Source: Siphonodentalium dalli
Lineage: Eukaryota; Mollusca; Scaphopoda; Gadilida; Siphonodentaliidae
Length of the DNA: 64,000 bases
Reading direction: 5' to 3'
Assembly: GCA_032622095.1 (NCBI GenBank)
Contig: CP136066.1
Span: 151,604,224 to 151,668,223 of the forward strand
Of this stretch, positions 43,995 through 55,964 are shown one piece after another (the first letter of the stretch is position 1; each line of letters begins with the position of its first letter). Below the pieces are notes generated by a model. It was not told the origin of the DNA. It saw only the letters and a program-made list of their open reading frames with translations, and did no database searches. The position numbers and the translations under genes are program-made.

Positions 43995-44475
43995 GCCACA
44001 TTCACTCCTCGTCTGTCCGTCCGTCCATCCGTCAACAATTCTTTGAACATCTTCTCCTCTGCCAAAGACCGAATTGGTTCATATTTGGTGTAGATGTTCC
44101 CTAGGTGACTCTCATTCATATTTGTTCAAATGAGGTTATTGGGTCAAATAGTTGCGAAACCAGGGCCATAACTCTATTCCTCCATGTAGTAATTCTTAAA
44201 ACGACTTCTTGTCCAGAACCATTGGGGCGATTTAGCTAATATTTGGTATGGAGGGTCCTTGGGTGACTGGTGTTCAGATTTGTTCAAATGAGGTCACCCG
44301 GTCAATTAATTAAGAAACGAGGGCCATAACTCAGTAATTCTTAGAATGACTTCTTCTCATAAAATATCGGGCCAATTTAGCTTATATTTTGTACGGAGGG
44401 ACCTTGGGTGACTGGGGTTCAGATTTGTTCAAATGGGGTCACTGGGTCAAATAGGGGCAGAGCCAGGGACATAAC
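43995..44475 (-). repeat. dispersed modular repeat family G, copy 3 (inverted)
   Basis: GTCTGTCCGTCCGTCCATCC followed by modules ATATTTGGTGTAGATGTTCC, GTTCAAATGAGGT(T/C)A and AACCAGGGCCATAACTC: the complement of copy 2. Confidence 0.6.
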
Positions 44476-44821
44476 CCACCTCCTGTCCCTGCCACACCAC
44501 GCTGTACCATACCATAATATGATTACGTCATTACGTATGGACAACCCAAAAACACGTACATGTACGTCCATCTATAAAATGAAAAATGTATGTTTCATAG
44601 GAGTGCCTGTATTTCTGGCCAACTTGGGATATATACGATGTAACGATCACGCCAGTACGTATGGACCGTAGGACGGCGACATGTCACTCTGTGTCCAAAG
44701 GTTCGCTAATCCCAAGGTTCATTATACCGAAGTTTCGCCATTCCCAAGGTTCTCTATATTCCTCGATATTCAGTTTTGAGAGGTTCCTTTATCATAAGAC
44801 TCTTTTTATGAAGGAAATAAC

Positions 44822-45095
44822 TTAAAGGTACTCAATCCGATAAGACGCTGCTAAATTACTCCTTCCTTGGTTTCGGTGGGGAAAAAAAATACTTGATTAG
44901 TGTCGAGGAACCCACCCATCAAAGCTGAGAGTAATTAGATATCGATCTTTGCAGTTTGCTATTTTTATTGTTTCTGGGCCTGATCGTGCCAGAAGGACGA
45001 GGTCAAATGGGCGGTCTTCCAGATAAAGATGGATAACTGTAAAATCGTGGTAATAATAACTACTTGGTATTAGAGTTGTCCATCTTTTCTGGTTA
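44822..45095. mobile_element. TTAA element family L copy 3
   Basis: TTAAAGGTACTCAATCCGAT at left, GTGTCGAGGAACCCACCCAT, AGATAAAGATGGATAACTGT inside; right end not clearly defined. Confidence 0.5.
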
Positions 45096-45717
45096 AACAC
45101 GCCCAGAATAGCAAACCTTCAGAATAGCGAACCTTCGATGTCTGAATAAGAACCTTTGGAATAGCGAATATGGAACCTTCGAAATAATGAACGCGATCCT
45201 GTATGAAGAGCCCATGACACGTCCATCAATAAATGTATACATGTTTCATGGGACTGTTTATATATACATATATAAGACTGGAGTAAAGTTGAGACCAACA
45301 TGTCTTTGTTAATTTTGGTGCCCAGATTTCAACGAAATTTGGTGTGGTGACTCAGGGTGCCCTGGCAGAGTGTATAATGGCTTTATTTTTCTAAATTTTG
45401 ATTTAAACAAATTTAAATGAATAAAAAAATATGAACATATGTGAATATTCAGGTACAAATAAACCTATTTGCACGAGAATATGTTGCAGCACCAGATATA
45501 GAGGAATGTGGGCCACAGTTAGACATGGGTCAGAGTGAGATATTGCCTCTAACATTTCTCTAATTTCCAGATCAATATCCATGGCGCCAGTCAAGCGATA
45601 TTAGCCATATAGCACATTTTACTATATTTCTTCAAAATGCAATCATCAGGTGAAGGTTGAATCTGGCCAAGCGACCAATTTTCAAGGCAAAATTATTTTA
45701 ATTTAATTTTTGCAATT

Positions 45718-46169
45718 TTAAAGGTACTCAATCCAAATTAACCCTCGCAGATTATTATTTCCTTGACTTCGGAGGTGAAAAATATTTGATTCAAGTCGAG
45801 GAACCCACAACAACCCACAAAGCTCATAGTGATCAGATACCGATTTAAAAAATCTATCATTTAAATTTTTTTAGTGGCCCAGCAAACAGCAGACGAGAAT
45901 ACTTTTTCTGACCAAATTGCAGATGAAGATGGATAATTCTAAAATCAACTGTTTTTTTGTGTGTGTGTCAGATGTTTGACAAATCAGCAATATTCGTTGA
46001 GCAAAAAGTTGATAAATTACAAGTTTTTGTCAATTTTATGCTATAATTGACTGTAGTTTTTTTTGGAGCAATTAATCGATTCTGTCAACTGAAGCGGCAT
46101 TTCAAAAAAGCTTCTTGTTGTTGGAATCTGATGATATGGGGACTATTGATTCGGATTGAGGACCTTTAA
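45718..46169. mobile_element. TTAA element family L copy 4 (full length)
   Basis: TTAAAGGTACTCAATCCAAAT-type left end and GATTCGGATTGAGGACCTTTAA right end; TTAA both sides; interior GAAGATGGATAATTCTAAAA. About 452 bp; best reference for the family. Confidence 0.65.
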
Positions 46170-48960
46170 GGGAAAAATATCTTTATTGGATAAATTTACA
46201 TATAATACTGAATACATTTTTATGAAAACGGGTTACGTGGATGGGGCACAATGACTCAATGAAACATAATTTATGGCCTGTGGTAGGATCCAACTTCAGT
46301 AGATGATAGGCACTTCAAAAATGAATGAGATAATTTGCCAAATGACTATTGTTTTGGGGCTGGAATGGATAAATATTTTAGATCAAACAAACTGATGTCA
46401 TTGTGCAATAGTGATATGTTTGGTGCATTTCCTATATGGTTACTACTTAGGGGTGACCCCTTCTGTGAAGTAGATGATAAGAAACAAGTATTAAGGGTGG
46501 TCCCAGCTCGAGATTGCATGACTTTTGTGAGCTTTTATCGTACTCTCAGATGTCTAATCATTGTGATGGTCAACAATAGTGATAGCGGAGACCTAGACTG
46601 AAATTAACAATATTGATGGAAATTTAATTCTATTTCAATTTAATTCTATATATGTCTCTTTGCCAAAAAACTTAATGATCGTTGAGAATTTTATCTAAAA
46701 TTACTAATCATGCGACACATGCTGACACTATTGGTTAATAGGCATCTGATAGTATATGAACATTTTAATAACTGCCCGGGAGGAATGGCATTTAATTATT
46801 CTTGACAGGCATAGATACATATATGTTCATGGCATGGTCTGAGAAAATGCTACTAGATTAAACATTTATATGATTGCCTCATTACTACATTAGTCATGTA
46901 CATGTATAACTAGAAGGTCGTGACAGTTCAACTAAGTTGGCCTGGAATTATTATGTTTAGCATACATATTATTCCAATCCCAATGTGTCAAGTCGACAAT
47001 AGCAAGTACGCAGGGCTATATTTAATAATTTTTCCACAAATAGCCACTAGTTAATATATATATGCTAGCCATGCTGATCAAGCTCCCGCTTTATGCTTAA
47101 GGTTTAAATCGAGAACACAGTGTTAAAATCATGAATTATTTAATATGTGAGAATGCTAAAACTAATCACCGTGCAATATAATTATTAAATTTAACTTGAT
47201 GTGTCCATCACAGGAAACAGAATTCATACACACAGATGGAAAGTTGGCCCGGAAGCATATCCTCTCACCAGCCACTGCATGAACTATGCAGTGTGCCGAG
47301 ACCAAGTGGAATTGGGAGATGTTCTTCTTTTCCTTCACTCAACAAGAAGATAAATGACTCACTTTGTTAGTCACCAATTCACTGGGCTTCACATGTTTGT
47401 TACATCTGTGTGTCGAGTCTGTCGACTGTAGATGGCTAGAATTGTATTTTTACCTGAGTCACATTCACAGTGAGTGGGTGAGGCTGAAGTCGTTGATAAC
47501 TAAATTTAGTAATCTGTAATCACTAAATATTGACTAATACAATCCTAATATTATTAGATTAGTAAGCCACATGAACGCTTTCACCGATTACTGCGTCCAC
47601 AAGTTCCAGCTACGCGCTACGTTCAACGGTTCATGACTGAACTATACTGTGTATAGTAAATCAGTCAGCTCTAAAATGTCCATTTTCTGATTTCCTTGAC
47701 CCAAGTTGAGGTTTGACATGACAGTGTTAGATATTAACAATTAAATTTACTATTTAGAGAAGTAGTTAGTAGATTGAACGATTTGCCGCTTGCAGTTGAA
47801 ACTCTAAGTCTAACCACTAAACCAGTCCAGGTGAAATTGAAAACAGACTTAAAATTGAACAATAACAGAACAAGTCAAATCGCCATGGTGATCAGTCTGC
47901 ACAGACCAGTCCACATTCCATTCCAGTGACCTTCATTTTCATATTTTTTTCAGTCACAGATTCGTCATTGAGTTTCTTTCCGACTGACTGATTTTCACTT
48001 TGAACACAGTTCACTTCAACTTCAAAACAACTTAACAAGTTGTTGTTGTTGACATGTTGTTGTTATTCTTCTTCTTCTTTTGACTGCTTTGACTCTAAAG
48101 TCATTCCAGTAATTGGCTCGTAGTGCTATCTTCGCTTGTGCTTTCTCGTTTGTTCTCAACGCTTACGAGCTGTGATACCGTTGTACATTTAAAATACGAG
48201 CGATAACAATAACAAGCAATTCCATTTCAAATTTCGCAAACAAGAGTGCGCCACCATTTTGTAACGAAATTACGTCATCATTTCCAACGTTGCTATGGCC
48301 TGCCAGGGGACGTAATATTCTAACTGTAACGGTACGGAATCTGGCGAGGTTTGCCGAATGCTATGCGCCCGCGTCAGCTAAATCCACATTAAGCATTTAA
48401 TTTTGAATAAGGTTGATTTTGTTTTTCAAATTTAATAGTGTTGCTATAGGGAGGCTGATCGAAGAAGAAAAATAAATTCGTTTTATTAATTTGACAATTC
48501 TATTCCAACATGGCGGCCACCATAGGGCCCCATAGGTCTGAATCGCCCGGATGTAAAAACAATTTTTTCATGTTGATAGGATATAGAAATTACTGACGTC
48601 ACAACTATACTTGCGTCGCTTATGTTACTGTAAAACAACCCTTTGGGTTGTGATTATCTCTGCCTAGTTCACCCCAATTAAAATCCTTGTTTTGATCACA
48701 GCTATAGCAGTAACACAAAGCTGTTTGTGCAGTCGTTAAAACCTAATTATCTAAATGTCAACACCTCTCCAAAACATGCTGATAGTGGTTTCATGAATGG
48801 AATTTATTCCCAGTGAATGCACTGGCTTTCAAGGTCATGGGAATTTTGTTAAGCTAATGTAGTCAGGCATTCAAATAAATCATGTATGTCATATTCGCAA
48901 GGATGTCCCCACAGTGTTGGGGGGGGGGAGGGGGGTTGGGGTTGATTCACAGATTTGTTC
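46170..48960. other. no supported gene; possible regulatory DNA near 48270-48520
   Basis: A frame at 46335-46601 (88 codons) and an acceptor-like CATCACAG at about 47214 followed by ETEFIHTDGKLARKHILS are not recognisable. Around 48270-48310 there are TTACGTCA and GGGGACGTAAT half-sites, and AACATGGCGGCCACC (YY1-like or a short start context) at about 48506. These suggest a promoter region, direction unknown. No repeat family assigned. Confidence 0.2.
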
Positions 48961-48967
48961 AATGAAA

Positions 48968-49850
48968 TGTAATTATTAAGCTCACCTGAGACGAAGCTAT
49001 AGTCATCACTTCTCAGCTGTCACCTGTTCATCTGTCTGTCCGTCCATCCATCTTCTCTAGATCATAAGACTGAATGGGTTCATATTTGGTGTGGATGTTC
49101 CCTAGGTGACTCACATTCAGATTTGTTCAAATGAGGTCACTCTGTCAAATGGTTGTGAAGCCAGGGCCATAACAATTCTTAAAAACGACTTCTCATGTAC
49201 CATCAGGTTGAATGGGTTCATATTTGGTATGAGGGGTCCTTTGGTGACTGTAGTTCAGATTTGTTTAAATGCGGTCACCTGGTCAAATAGGGGCCAAGCA
49301 AAGGACAGTTTTCCTCTTAATATGCTTCCTTCACACGGACCATCTGGTTTATTTTACTGATATATAGTATGAAGGGTTCTTTGGTGTCTGGGATTCAAAT
49401 TTATTCAGATGGGGTCACCAGTTTAAATAGGGTGGGACCAGGGAATAACTGTATGTCTCTATAGTAATACTTAAAATGTTGGACTATTTAGCCTACATAT
49501 AGTATGGAGGATCCTTTAGTGACTGAGATTCAGATTTGTTAACATGAGGTCAACCTGTTAAGAAATGACGGGGCTATGGGGACTTAAGACTTTTGTGTCT
49601 AATAAAATCATTAAAATACAAAATTCATTAAAACATCTACCTTGGAACTACCTGACTGATTAATCTGACATACATATAGTGTTTTTGGGTCCATGGATAA
49701 TTGGGCTTTACTAGTAAACATGTCTAAATTGTTTTATAAAAAGGTGCTTGTGAGATTGGAAATTTCCAACAATTGAGAAAGTTTGAGATGTCGGTTGTGA
49801 AATTCCAACCTAAGACTTGGGAGTCTGGAGCCCGGTCGGGAGGGGACATA
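48968..49850 (-). repeat. dispersed modular repeat family G, copy 4 (inverted, longest)
   Basis: AAGCTCACCTGAGACGAAGC start, TGTCTGTCCGTCCATCCATC, then five diverged modules (ATATTTGGT(G/A)T, CAGATTTGTT(C/T)AAATG, GGTCA(C/A)C), ending with CCAACCTAAGACTTGGGAGT ... CCGGTCGGGAGGGGA, complement of 27725-27815. Preceded by a G-rich run near 48920-48945. Confidence 0.65.
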
Positions 49851-51212
49851 ACCATAACATTAGCGGAGGTACAAAGGCTGATACCAATGGCAGGAGTTAA
49901 CTTAACTTCTTAAGGAGGAGTTCAAGTGACTAATTTGAATAGGCATTTCCATACAAATCTGTGTAACAGAACTGCCAAATGTTATAGTTGCAAATATTTC
50001 TGTTTTTGACATTGTGCGGTATTGAAAGCAATACACATTTATCTGTTGGGTCAGCTTGGAATTTGTTCCATAATACCCAAACATTTGGGGGTCTACCAGC
50101 ATACAGAGATAGATACTAGTAGTTCCATTAGAATGTTGATGTATTTATTTTTCTAAAAACAAACTTCAGCTCAAAATTTACTCGATGGGGAAGTCATGTG
50201 AGAGTACGCAAATGTCAATGAAGGCATTAACAACATTGAACAATTCCGAGGTTGGCGTTAGGTCATGCTTATAATCACTACAAACAATATAAAAGTAGGA
50301 ATGCACGATGGACCGACGGTGGTTCCTAAAAAAAGAATTGAATGTTACGGAAACTATAAGTTTCAGCAAACTTCCAGATCGTGAATAACATTCACAAAGG
50401 TGGGCCCTGCCCGCAATTTTCAGGGCTCAGAACAAGTTAAATATTTGATAATAGTGAATTTCATTCAACTATCACTACGTGATAAGCGATAAGTATACTT
50501 GCTGCAAATAACATCGCAGAGAAGATCACTGATTAAAATGATGTAGGTTCCCTGGTTTCGAGAGAATGTCAATCAACTCCCCATTGGTCCAATCAGATTC
50601 AAGGGCGAGTGCATTCAGTTCATTGAAAACGGTGACAGTCAGCACATTTCAAAAACATAGTGCCACCTTTCTTGTACAAATATACAACGGCGTCGCCATA
50701 AGTTCAAAGTTGAAGTGCCGCCAATTTGAAGAATATACAACGACGCGAAGAGTAACCATGTTGCACCATCAAATGAACTGCCGACTGTTTGCAATATGTA
50801 TTAGTAGTACTCATGTTGTCGGAATCTCTTTGCTACATCGCGTACATGATTAAAGTTTGTTAACCCCTCGGTTGTAGATTAAATTGTGTAAAACAAACAC
50901 GGTATTCAACAATACCCGACATTTTCCAATGTCCGAAATAAATAACGCAGATCAATCGACGACGGAAATGGTAATCGATTATCGGCTTTATCAATGGTTC
51001 ATCGATTATACGATTAATCGTGGCACGCCTATTCATCAACTGACCCAACAAAACCGCCAAGTATTATTTGTCACACTGACAAACAAATTTCTCTTTTGAA
51101 AACTGCAATAAAAAATGGTTCTATATAAATTGGCATCGATAGATCTTTTAACCTTCCTGCCTGCTATGTCACTTCAATATTAGTATTTAAAAATACAAAC
51201 CACTGCAATTAG
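49851..51212. other. no firm gene; possible 5' region of the RADX-like gene
   Basis: Less repetitive than its surroundings. ATG-led candidates at 50566 (MSINSPLVQSDSRAS...) and 50929 (MSEINNADQSTTEM then GTAATC, donor-like, phase 0) could be a first exon, but neither resembles the RADX N-terminus. Confidence 0.15.
50574..50600 (+). promoter_or_regulatory. paired CCAAT-type motifs (candidate promoter element)
   Basis: ATTGG at 50583-50587 (inverted CCAAT) and CCAAT at 50589-50593 lie back to back in CCATTGGTCCAATCAG, a good NF-Y-type context. The position, upstream and in line with the RADX-like exons in less repetitive sequence, suggests a promoter, but no first exon was confirmed nearby. 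Confidence 0.2.
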
Positions 51213-51305
51213 AGGAGCAGATAGCTCAGTTGGTATAGTGGCAGACCTCTAAGTTACACCTTTGACACGGTCGAGGGTTCGAATAGACTGGTTCCTGGAC
51301 CAAAA
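51213..51305 (+). repeat. tRNA-derived SINE head or tRNA pseudogene
   Basis: Pol III A-box TAGCTCAGTTGG at about 51223 and B-box GGTTCGAAT at about 51287. The D- and T-stem complements and a proper anticodon arm are lost, and the box spacing is longer than in a tRNA. Followed by non-tRNA sequence, as in tRNA-derived SINEs. No A-rich tail or duplication was identified. Confidence 0.55.
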
Positions 51306-51473
51306 CTGCAAAAATCTGAAAATGTGGTAAATGGACCCCATCAGCGATATTACAAGAATAAAATTTGTTGTCCCTACATACATGTAAATTACAAGTGCTG
51401 TAATGGGGAGTGCTGAATCTAAGTGTTGTTACAAATTATACCAACAATGTTAAGCTGAAGGTTATAGTACACC

Positions 51474-52830
51474 TAGTCCAAGTCTTCTCGTACTAAAACT
51501 AGCTAAGATTTTGGGATGGAGAGATGCTAGTATTTAGTCCGAGATCGCGCGCATAGCCTTCTTATGACACGAGTTACGCCCAGGATCTGTGGCGGGAATC
51601 TGTGGTGTATTTTACTCGATTTACCTAACAAAGCAATACATGATGCTATATACGTCGGAAAGAGTGACATCTTATGGTCAGAATGGTGTATAATAATCTA
51701 ACTTTAATGTTAAATTACACATAGAATATTCCGGTTGATTGCCACAAACATCGTTGTTTTTTCTGTTTGTTTACTTAAATGAAAGCCGAACTCAGGTTCC
51801 GAAGAACTTCGGCATTGTCCGGTGTTTGTTCTGAGTATTCTAGTTTCCGTTTCTATATATAGCGCGGGGTTTTCCGAACAAAATGGCGAAAACCGATCGC
51901 CGCAAAGTCCAGTTTCCAATGTGCTTTGAGAACAATTCCCGCACTAAAAACTTAATGACATAGTGGAGGATCAGAAAGGTAGTTTTGTTGACAATTTTCG
52001 CAAGCAACTTGTCAAAATTGGAGCAAATTAGAACTCTTGCCATGCGTGTGATTTTCATCCATGTGCATTTTGACTTTTGTGTTGATAAAATAATCGGAGA
52101 ACCGAATCACACAGTTTCGAAATATAGTTCTTCTGTTTTAGTGGGACTTTTCAAACTTAAGGTTAAAAATTTCTACAAATTTTGTTTGATTTTTTGTGTG
52201 CTTAACAAGAGCAGTATATTGCTCTGTTCGCTTAGTATATATCTTAATTTCGCTGAAGTCCACCAAATGTGGGAAATGTAGCACCATATTATTTATTCTA
52301 ATGCTCGTTGTGTTTACACTGTTTTAAACTTTGAGAGGGTTGTAATTCCCCGTAATTTATTTAATGTATTACAGTTATATCTTCAATGTTTAATTAATCA
52401 ATTTATTTTTTATTTATTGACACACATAATAACGATTACAATGGAGAATTCATCGTAATTTGCGTTGTCAGTCGAAAATCTACAGAATATTTTCAACAGG
52501 AAAATGCCGAACACAGTTCGCGAGGTCAACTGAGTTCGCATACTTTAAAAAATTTGTAAACATTGCGGTAAATGTCTCTTTTCGCATTAAATTACCGCTT
52601 TCAATTCACAACTGATGTGGGGTTCAGATCAAATAGCATGTCTTCTGCGGAAAATATCTGTTATTGTCGCAATTGTGATATTTTATTTCATATAATTGTG
52701 GTTTTATTTGAGCGGGTCATTAACGCTTAACTCGTGTCATAAGAAGGCTATGCGCGCGATCTCGGACTAAATACTAGCATCTCTCCATCCCAAAATCTTA
52801 GCTAGTTTTAGTACGAGAAGATTTGGACTT
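51474..52830. mobile_element. MULE-like element, 1,357 bp, 103 bp TIRs, 9 bp TSD
   Basis: TIRs 51474-51576 and 52728-52830 are almost identical complements (AGTCCAA(G/A)TCTTCTCGTA, GGATGGAGAGATGCTAGTAT, CGAGATCGCGCGCATAGCCT). Target duplication TAGTACACC at 51465-51473 and 52831-52839, exact. Long TIRs with a 9 bp duplication are typical of Mutator-like elements. No transposase; the interior holds a TATATATAGCGCGGGG promoter-like stretch before a short frame. Confidence 0.8.
51883..51963 (+). other. short frame downstream of TATA-like box inside the MULE-like element
   Basis: ATG at 51883 encodes MAKTDRRKVQFPMCFENNSR and six more residues, stop at 51961. Upstream TCTATATATAGCGCGGGG lies 20-30 bp away. 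Could be a captured host 5' exon or chance; the protein is not recognised. Confidence 0.15.
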
Positions 52831-53511
52831 TAGTACACCAAATATAAAAAATTATCCCACACTCAAGTCAGCATAAAATCACATCTGGCAGCTTAATGGT
52901 TGATTATGATTGGGATAAAATTAATGCAAAAACGAGAAAAAATCAAAGCCACCATGGAAATATTATACCTAGATGAATATTGATCCAGAGTGGGTGAAAT
53001 AATTAACCTGGCATTTAATGGGGGTATGTTTGAAAATTTGGTGATGATTTTTTGTGCGGAATTAGGGCAGTATCAAAAGCGGTACATTTAAAGACGGAAA
53101 AGGCACACGGACCTATTAATTTTTTTGGGTCATATTGGGTCCGAAGAGTCATTCTTCAAAATTGACTAGGTTAGAAAGTTCCTGCATTCACAAGGAATCG
53201 ATCATAGCCCCGGACATTAACACTGTCGCCTATGGAGAATAATTGGTGTACTGTAACCTGAACAGGCCATTGCTAGAGAGGTAATTGCGGTACCTTGTAA
53301 CATGCCTGTGGTTTCTATAGGGTTGACAATTACTGTATAATTTTATATATATATTATTCAATTTTGTATATTATTTATTTATACTCATGTTATAGTTTGC
53401 AAAAAAAACTTGTTAGTTATTGTTTTTTTTAAAACTTGATTTAAATCAATGATTTAAATCGCTTGATTTAAATTGGCTAACCCTGTTCATTACCTTCTAA
53501 TTATTTTTCAG

Positions 53512-53676
53512 ATTTGTAAACTGCAGAGATACATTAATGACCCAACATTTACTTCATTAACTGGCTTACAGAGCAGTGGGTGCTTAGATTCTTATGACGC
53601 TATTATCTCTGATGATTCCAATAAACTAAAAGTTCTACTCTCACAATCACTCAATACCAGAATACAATGTGGAGAG
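53512..53676 (+). CDS. RADX-like: RADX-like (RPA1-related ssDNA-binding) exon, first OB fold part 1
   Basis: Internal exon: acceptor TTATTTTTCAG at 53511, donor GAG|GTATGA at 53677, 55 codons, phase 0. It opens ICKLQRYINDPTFTSLTGLQ and carries SYDAIISDDSNKLKVLLSQ and LNTRIQCGE. This matches the start of the N-terminal OB fold of vertebrate RADX (VLAVQRYL ... YDVTISDG ... LDPSLNSLV) in order and spacing. RADX (CXorf57) binds single-stranded DNA and controls RAD51 at stalled forks. The more general RPA1 N-terminal OB pattern (sDG...LN..v) fits less well. The exon is intact. The exon or exons upstream, which should encode the preceding strand and the N-terminus, were not located. Confidence 0.62.
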
Positions 53677-53767
53677 GTATGATGTAATATTTTGTTAGTG
53701 AGATTCGAAGAGAATGCAATCCAGATTTAATTTATACAGGAGAGACAAACAGCTTGTTATTTTCAAA

Positions 53768-55668
53768 CAAGCCTGAGTTTACTGATCCTAGCGGGCTAGG
53801 ATAACTAAATTCACCCTCTGAGGACCTCATTATGCTTAGGTAGCAGTACACGATTTCACGGGTTGTAGGGGGTCTGAAAAATAGAAATATAAGTATCTGG
53901 GGGGCATAACAGCCAGTGTAGCCTGCTTTAAATGTGTTATTACTGGTTTGAAGGTTTATTTATTTTACAAAACTCAGCAAAACTGGGAAAGTTCTCAAAA
54001 AAGTGAAAAATTTGGATACGCAACAAGGTTTTCGTATTCAGTGAAGGCCAACTCTGTGTTATTGATTACAGGAAAATAGCCCGATTTCTCTACCCTGAAT
54101 TCTGTCATCTGGGCTCGCAAGACTTTTTTTTCAAATTGATATGATAACTTTTTTTCTATTTCAAATATTTCTCAGCTCTAACATAGCTCTATCAGGTGGA
54201 AGAATCTTATTTACTGACATTCGCTCTATCATGGTCTGTTTTTGGGTTGAAAATGGCCAATTTGAGTAACAAAAATGGGTAAAATTGAGCGTTTCGTGTG
54301 TGCAAGCCAAGGGGCATAACTCAATGACAAATTGTACGAAGAACCAAAAGTACATTTAAATGATTACAGCTAAAATTTCTGTCGAAATTAAAACATGCTT
54401 GATGGAATATATGCCAACGATAATGGCTTAGCATTGATTTGAGGTACAGTACCCCCTCCCAGTTTGGCAAAATTGCTGGAAATAGTGTATTGCTACCTTA
54501 AAGAGACATATCAAATTGGATAGATTAGTGAAAATCTACTGAAACATTTTATCTTTCCTATCTTCGTGTCTATTCACAGTTTCTATTTATGACTGGTCTC
54601 GGAATTAGGTGCATTTGCTTGTAGAGTATTTGTATCAGAGGCTGTAAATACTATGGATTCCAGCTTGACAAGTCACTGAATGATCACACCGACAGGGCAA
54701 AAAACAAATTCAACGTATGTCTGCTGTGGATAAAAAAAAAAACATTCCGGTTCACATTTGGGGGGGGGGGGGGGGGGGGGTTGGTGATGTGATTATATAT
54801 ACATCAGTTACTCTGTACGATTCGTTTCGAGTGGTGCGGTTTTGTGTAATTACATAAAAGTGAAAAATTTGGATATGCAACAAGGTTTTCGTATTCAGTG
54901 AAGGCCAACTCTGTGTTATTGATTACAGGAAAATAGCCCGATTTCTCTCCCCTGAATTCTGTCATCTGGGCTCGCAAGACTTTTTTTTTCAAATTGATAC
55001 GATAACTTTTTTTCTATTTAAAATATTTCTCAGCTCTAACATAGCTCTATCAGGTGGAAGAATCTTATTTACTGACATTCGCTCTATCATGGTCTGTTTT
55101 TGGGTTGAAAATGGCCAATTTGAGTAAAAAAATGGGTAAAATTGAGCGTTTCGTGTGTGCAAACCAAGGGGCATAACTCAATGACAAATTGTACGAAGAA
55201 CCAAAAGTACATTTAAATGATTACACCTAAAATTTCTGTCGATGGGATATATGCCAACGATAATGGCTTAGCATTGATTTGAGGTACAGTACCCCCTCCC
55301 AGGTTGGCAAAATTGCTCGAAATCGTGTATTGCTACCTTAGGCCTCATCTGTGGAAAGTTTCTTATTATAAAATTTCTGTAGAAACTTCTTCCCATGGAT
55401 TCTATTTCTTTTTTAGTTCAGTTTCTCTATATCACCAAATTGGCAGATGACACATTGCCTAATCGAGGTTCCCAATTGGTGTACATCACAATATTTACCA
55501 TTTGGCAATCCGAGTCTGTCTCCCATAGCAGATGAGGCCTAAGCAGAATGAGGTCCCAGAGTGTGAATTTGGTGATGCTAGCCCACTTTGCATGATAGAT
55601 TCACCAAAGTCACACTCTGGGGACCTCATTCTGCAAACGACAGGCACACTAGACTCAGGCTTGTTTTG
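53768..55668. mobile_element. family-D element split by a TA-flanked insertion
   Basis: Left half 53768-53838 (GCTAGGATAACTAAATTCAC, CTGAGGACCTCATTATGCTTA) and right half 55341-55668 (GGCCTCATCTGTGGAAAGT ... GAATGAGGTCCCAGAG ... CACTCTGGGGACCTCATTCT ... GACAGGCACACTAGACTCAG). They rejoin to the family order CATTNTGCTTA|GGCCTCATCTG once 53839-55338 is removed. In the RADX-like intron. Confidence 0.7.
53839..55338. mobile_element. TA-flanked 1.5 kb element with internal ~490 bp direct duplication
   Basis: Ends GGTAGCAGTACACGATTTC and complement GAAATCGTGTATTGCTACC (18 of 19), TA on both sides. Segments 53999-54500 and 54856-55340 are near-identical direct repeats. The first includes an internal copy of the right terminus at about 54482-54498. 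A G-run (about 54761-54780) lies between them. No transposase; Tc1/mariner-type target. Confidence 0.75.
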
Positions 55669-55703
55669 AAAGTTAAAATTAGTCAGATAAGATCGATATG
55701 GCA

Positions 55704-55964
55704 TTTACCCTTTCATGACTGGAGCTTCCTGAAATTTTGCAAAAATCCTCTGCCAATGCATTCTCTTATATATGTGAGTCTCACATAGGGTGCCTCGCAT
55801 ATTTAAGAGAATATATTGGCCTAACAATAATGTATTACCTTGTAAGCCAGCGAATTCTCTTATATATGCAAGGCTCTCTAAGGGAGACTTGCATATATAA
55901 GAGATTGCGCTGGCACATGGTCTTAAATGCTGCACCAGCGCAGCTCCCATCTTGAAAGGGTTAA
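55704..55964. mobile_element. MITE family A copy 3
   Basis: ACCCTTTCATGACTGGAGCT at left, GCAGCTCCCATCTTGAAAGGGTTAA-type right end; two internal TTCTCTTATATATG/CATATATAAGAGA pairs. TTTA left, TTAA right. Confidence 0.7.

Noticed and set aside
46335-46601. 88-codon plus-strand frame (MPNDYCFGAG...)
   Set aside because: No family recognised, no intron boundaries, surrounded by AT-rich non-coding DNA and a MITE.
50566-50853. 95-codon frame as first exon of the RADX-like gene
   Set aside because: Lacks a good donor in the right phase and does not resemble the RADX N-terminus; CCAAT motifs inside it fit promoter DNA better.
51213-51305. Functional tRNA gene
   Set aside because: A and B boxes are present, but the T-stem, D-stem and anticodon arm do not pair and the spacing is too long.
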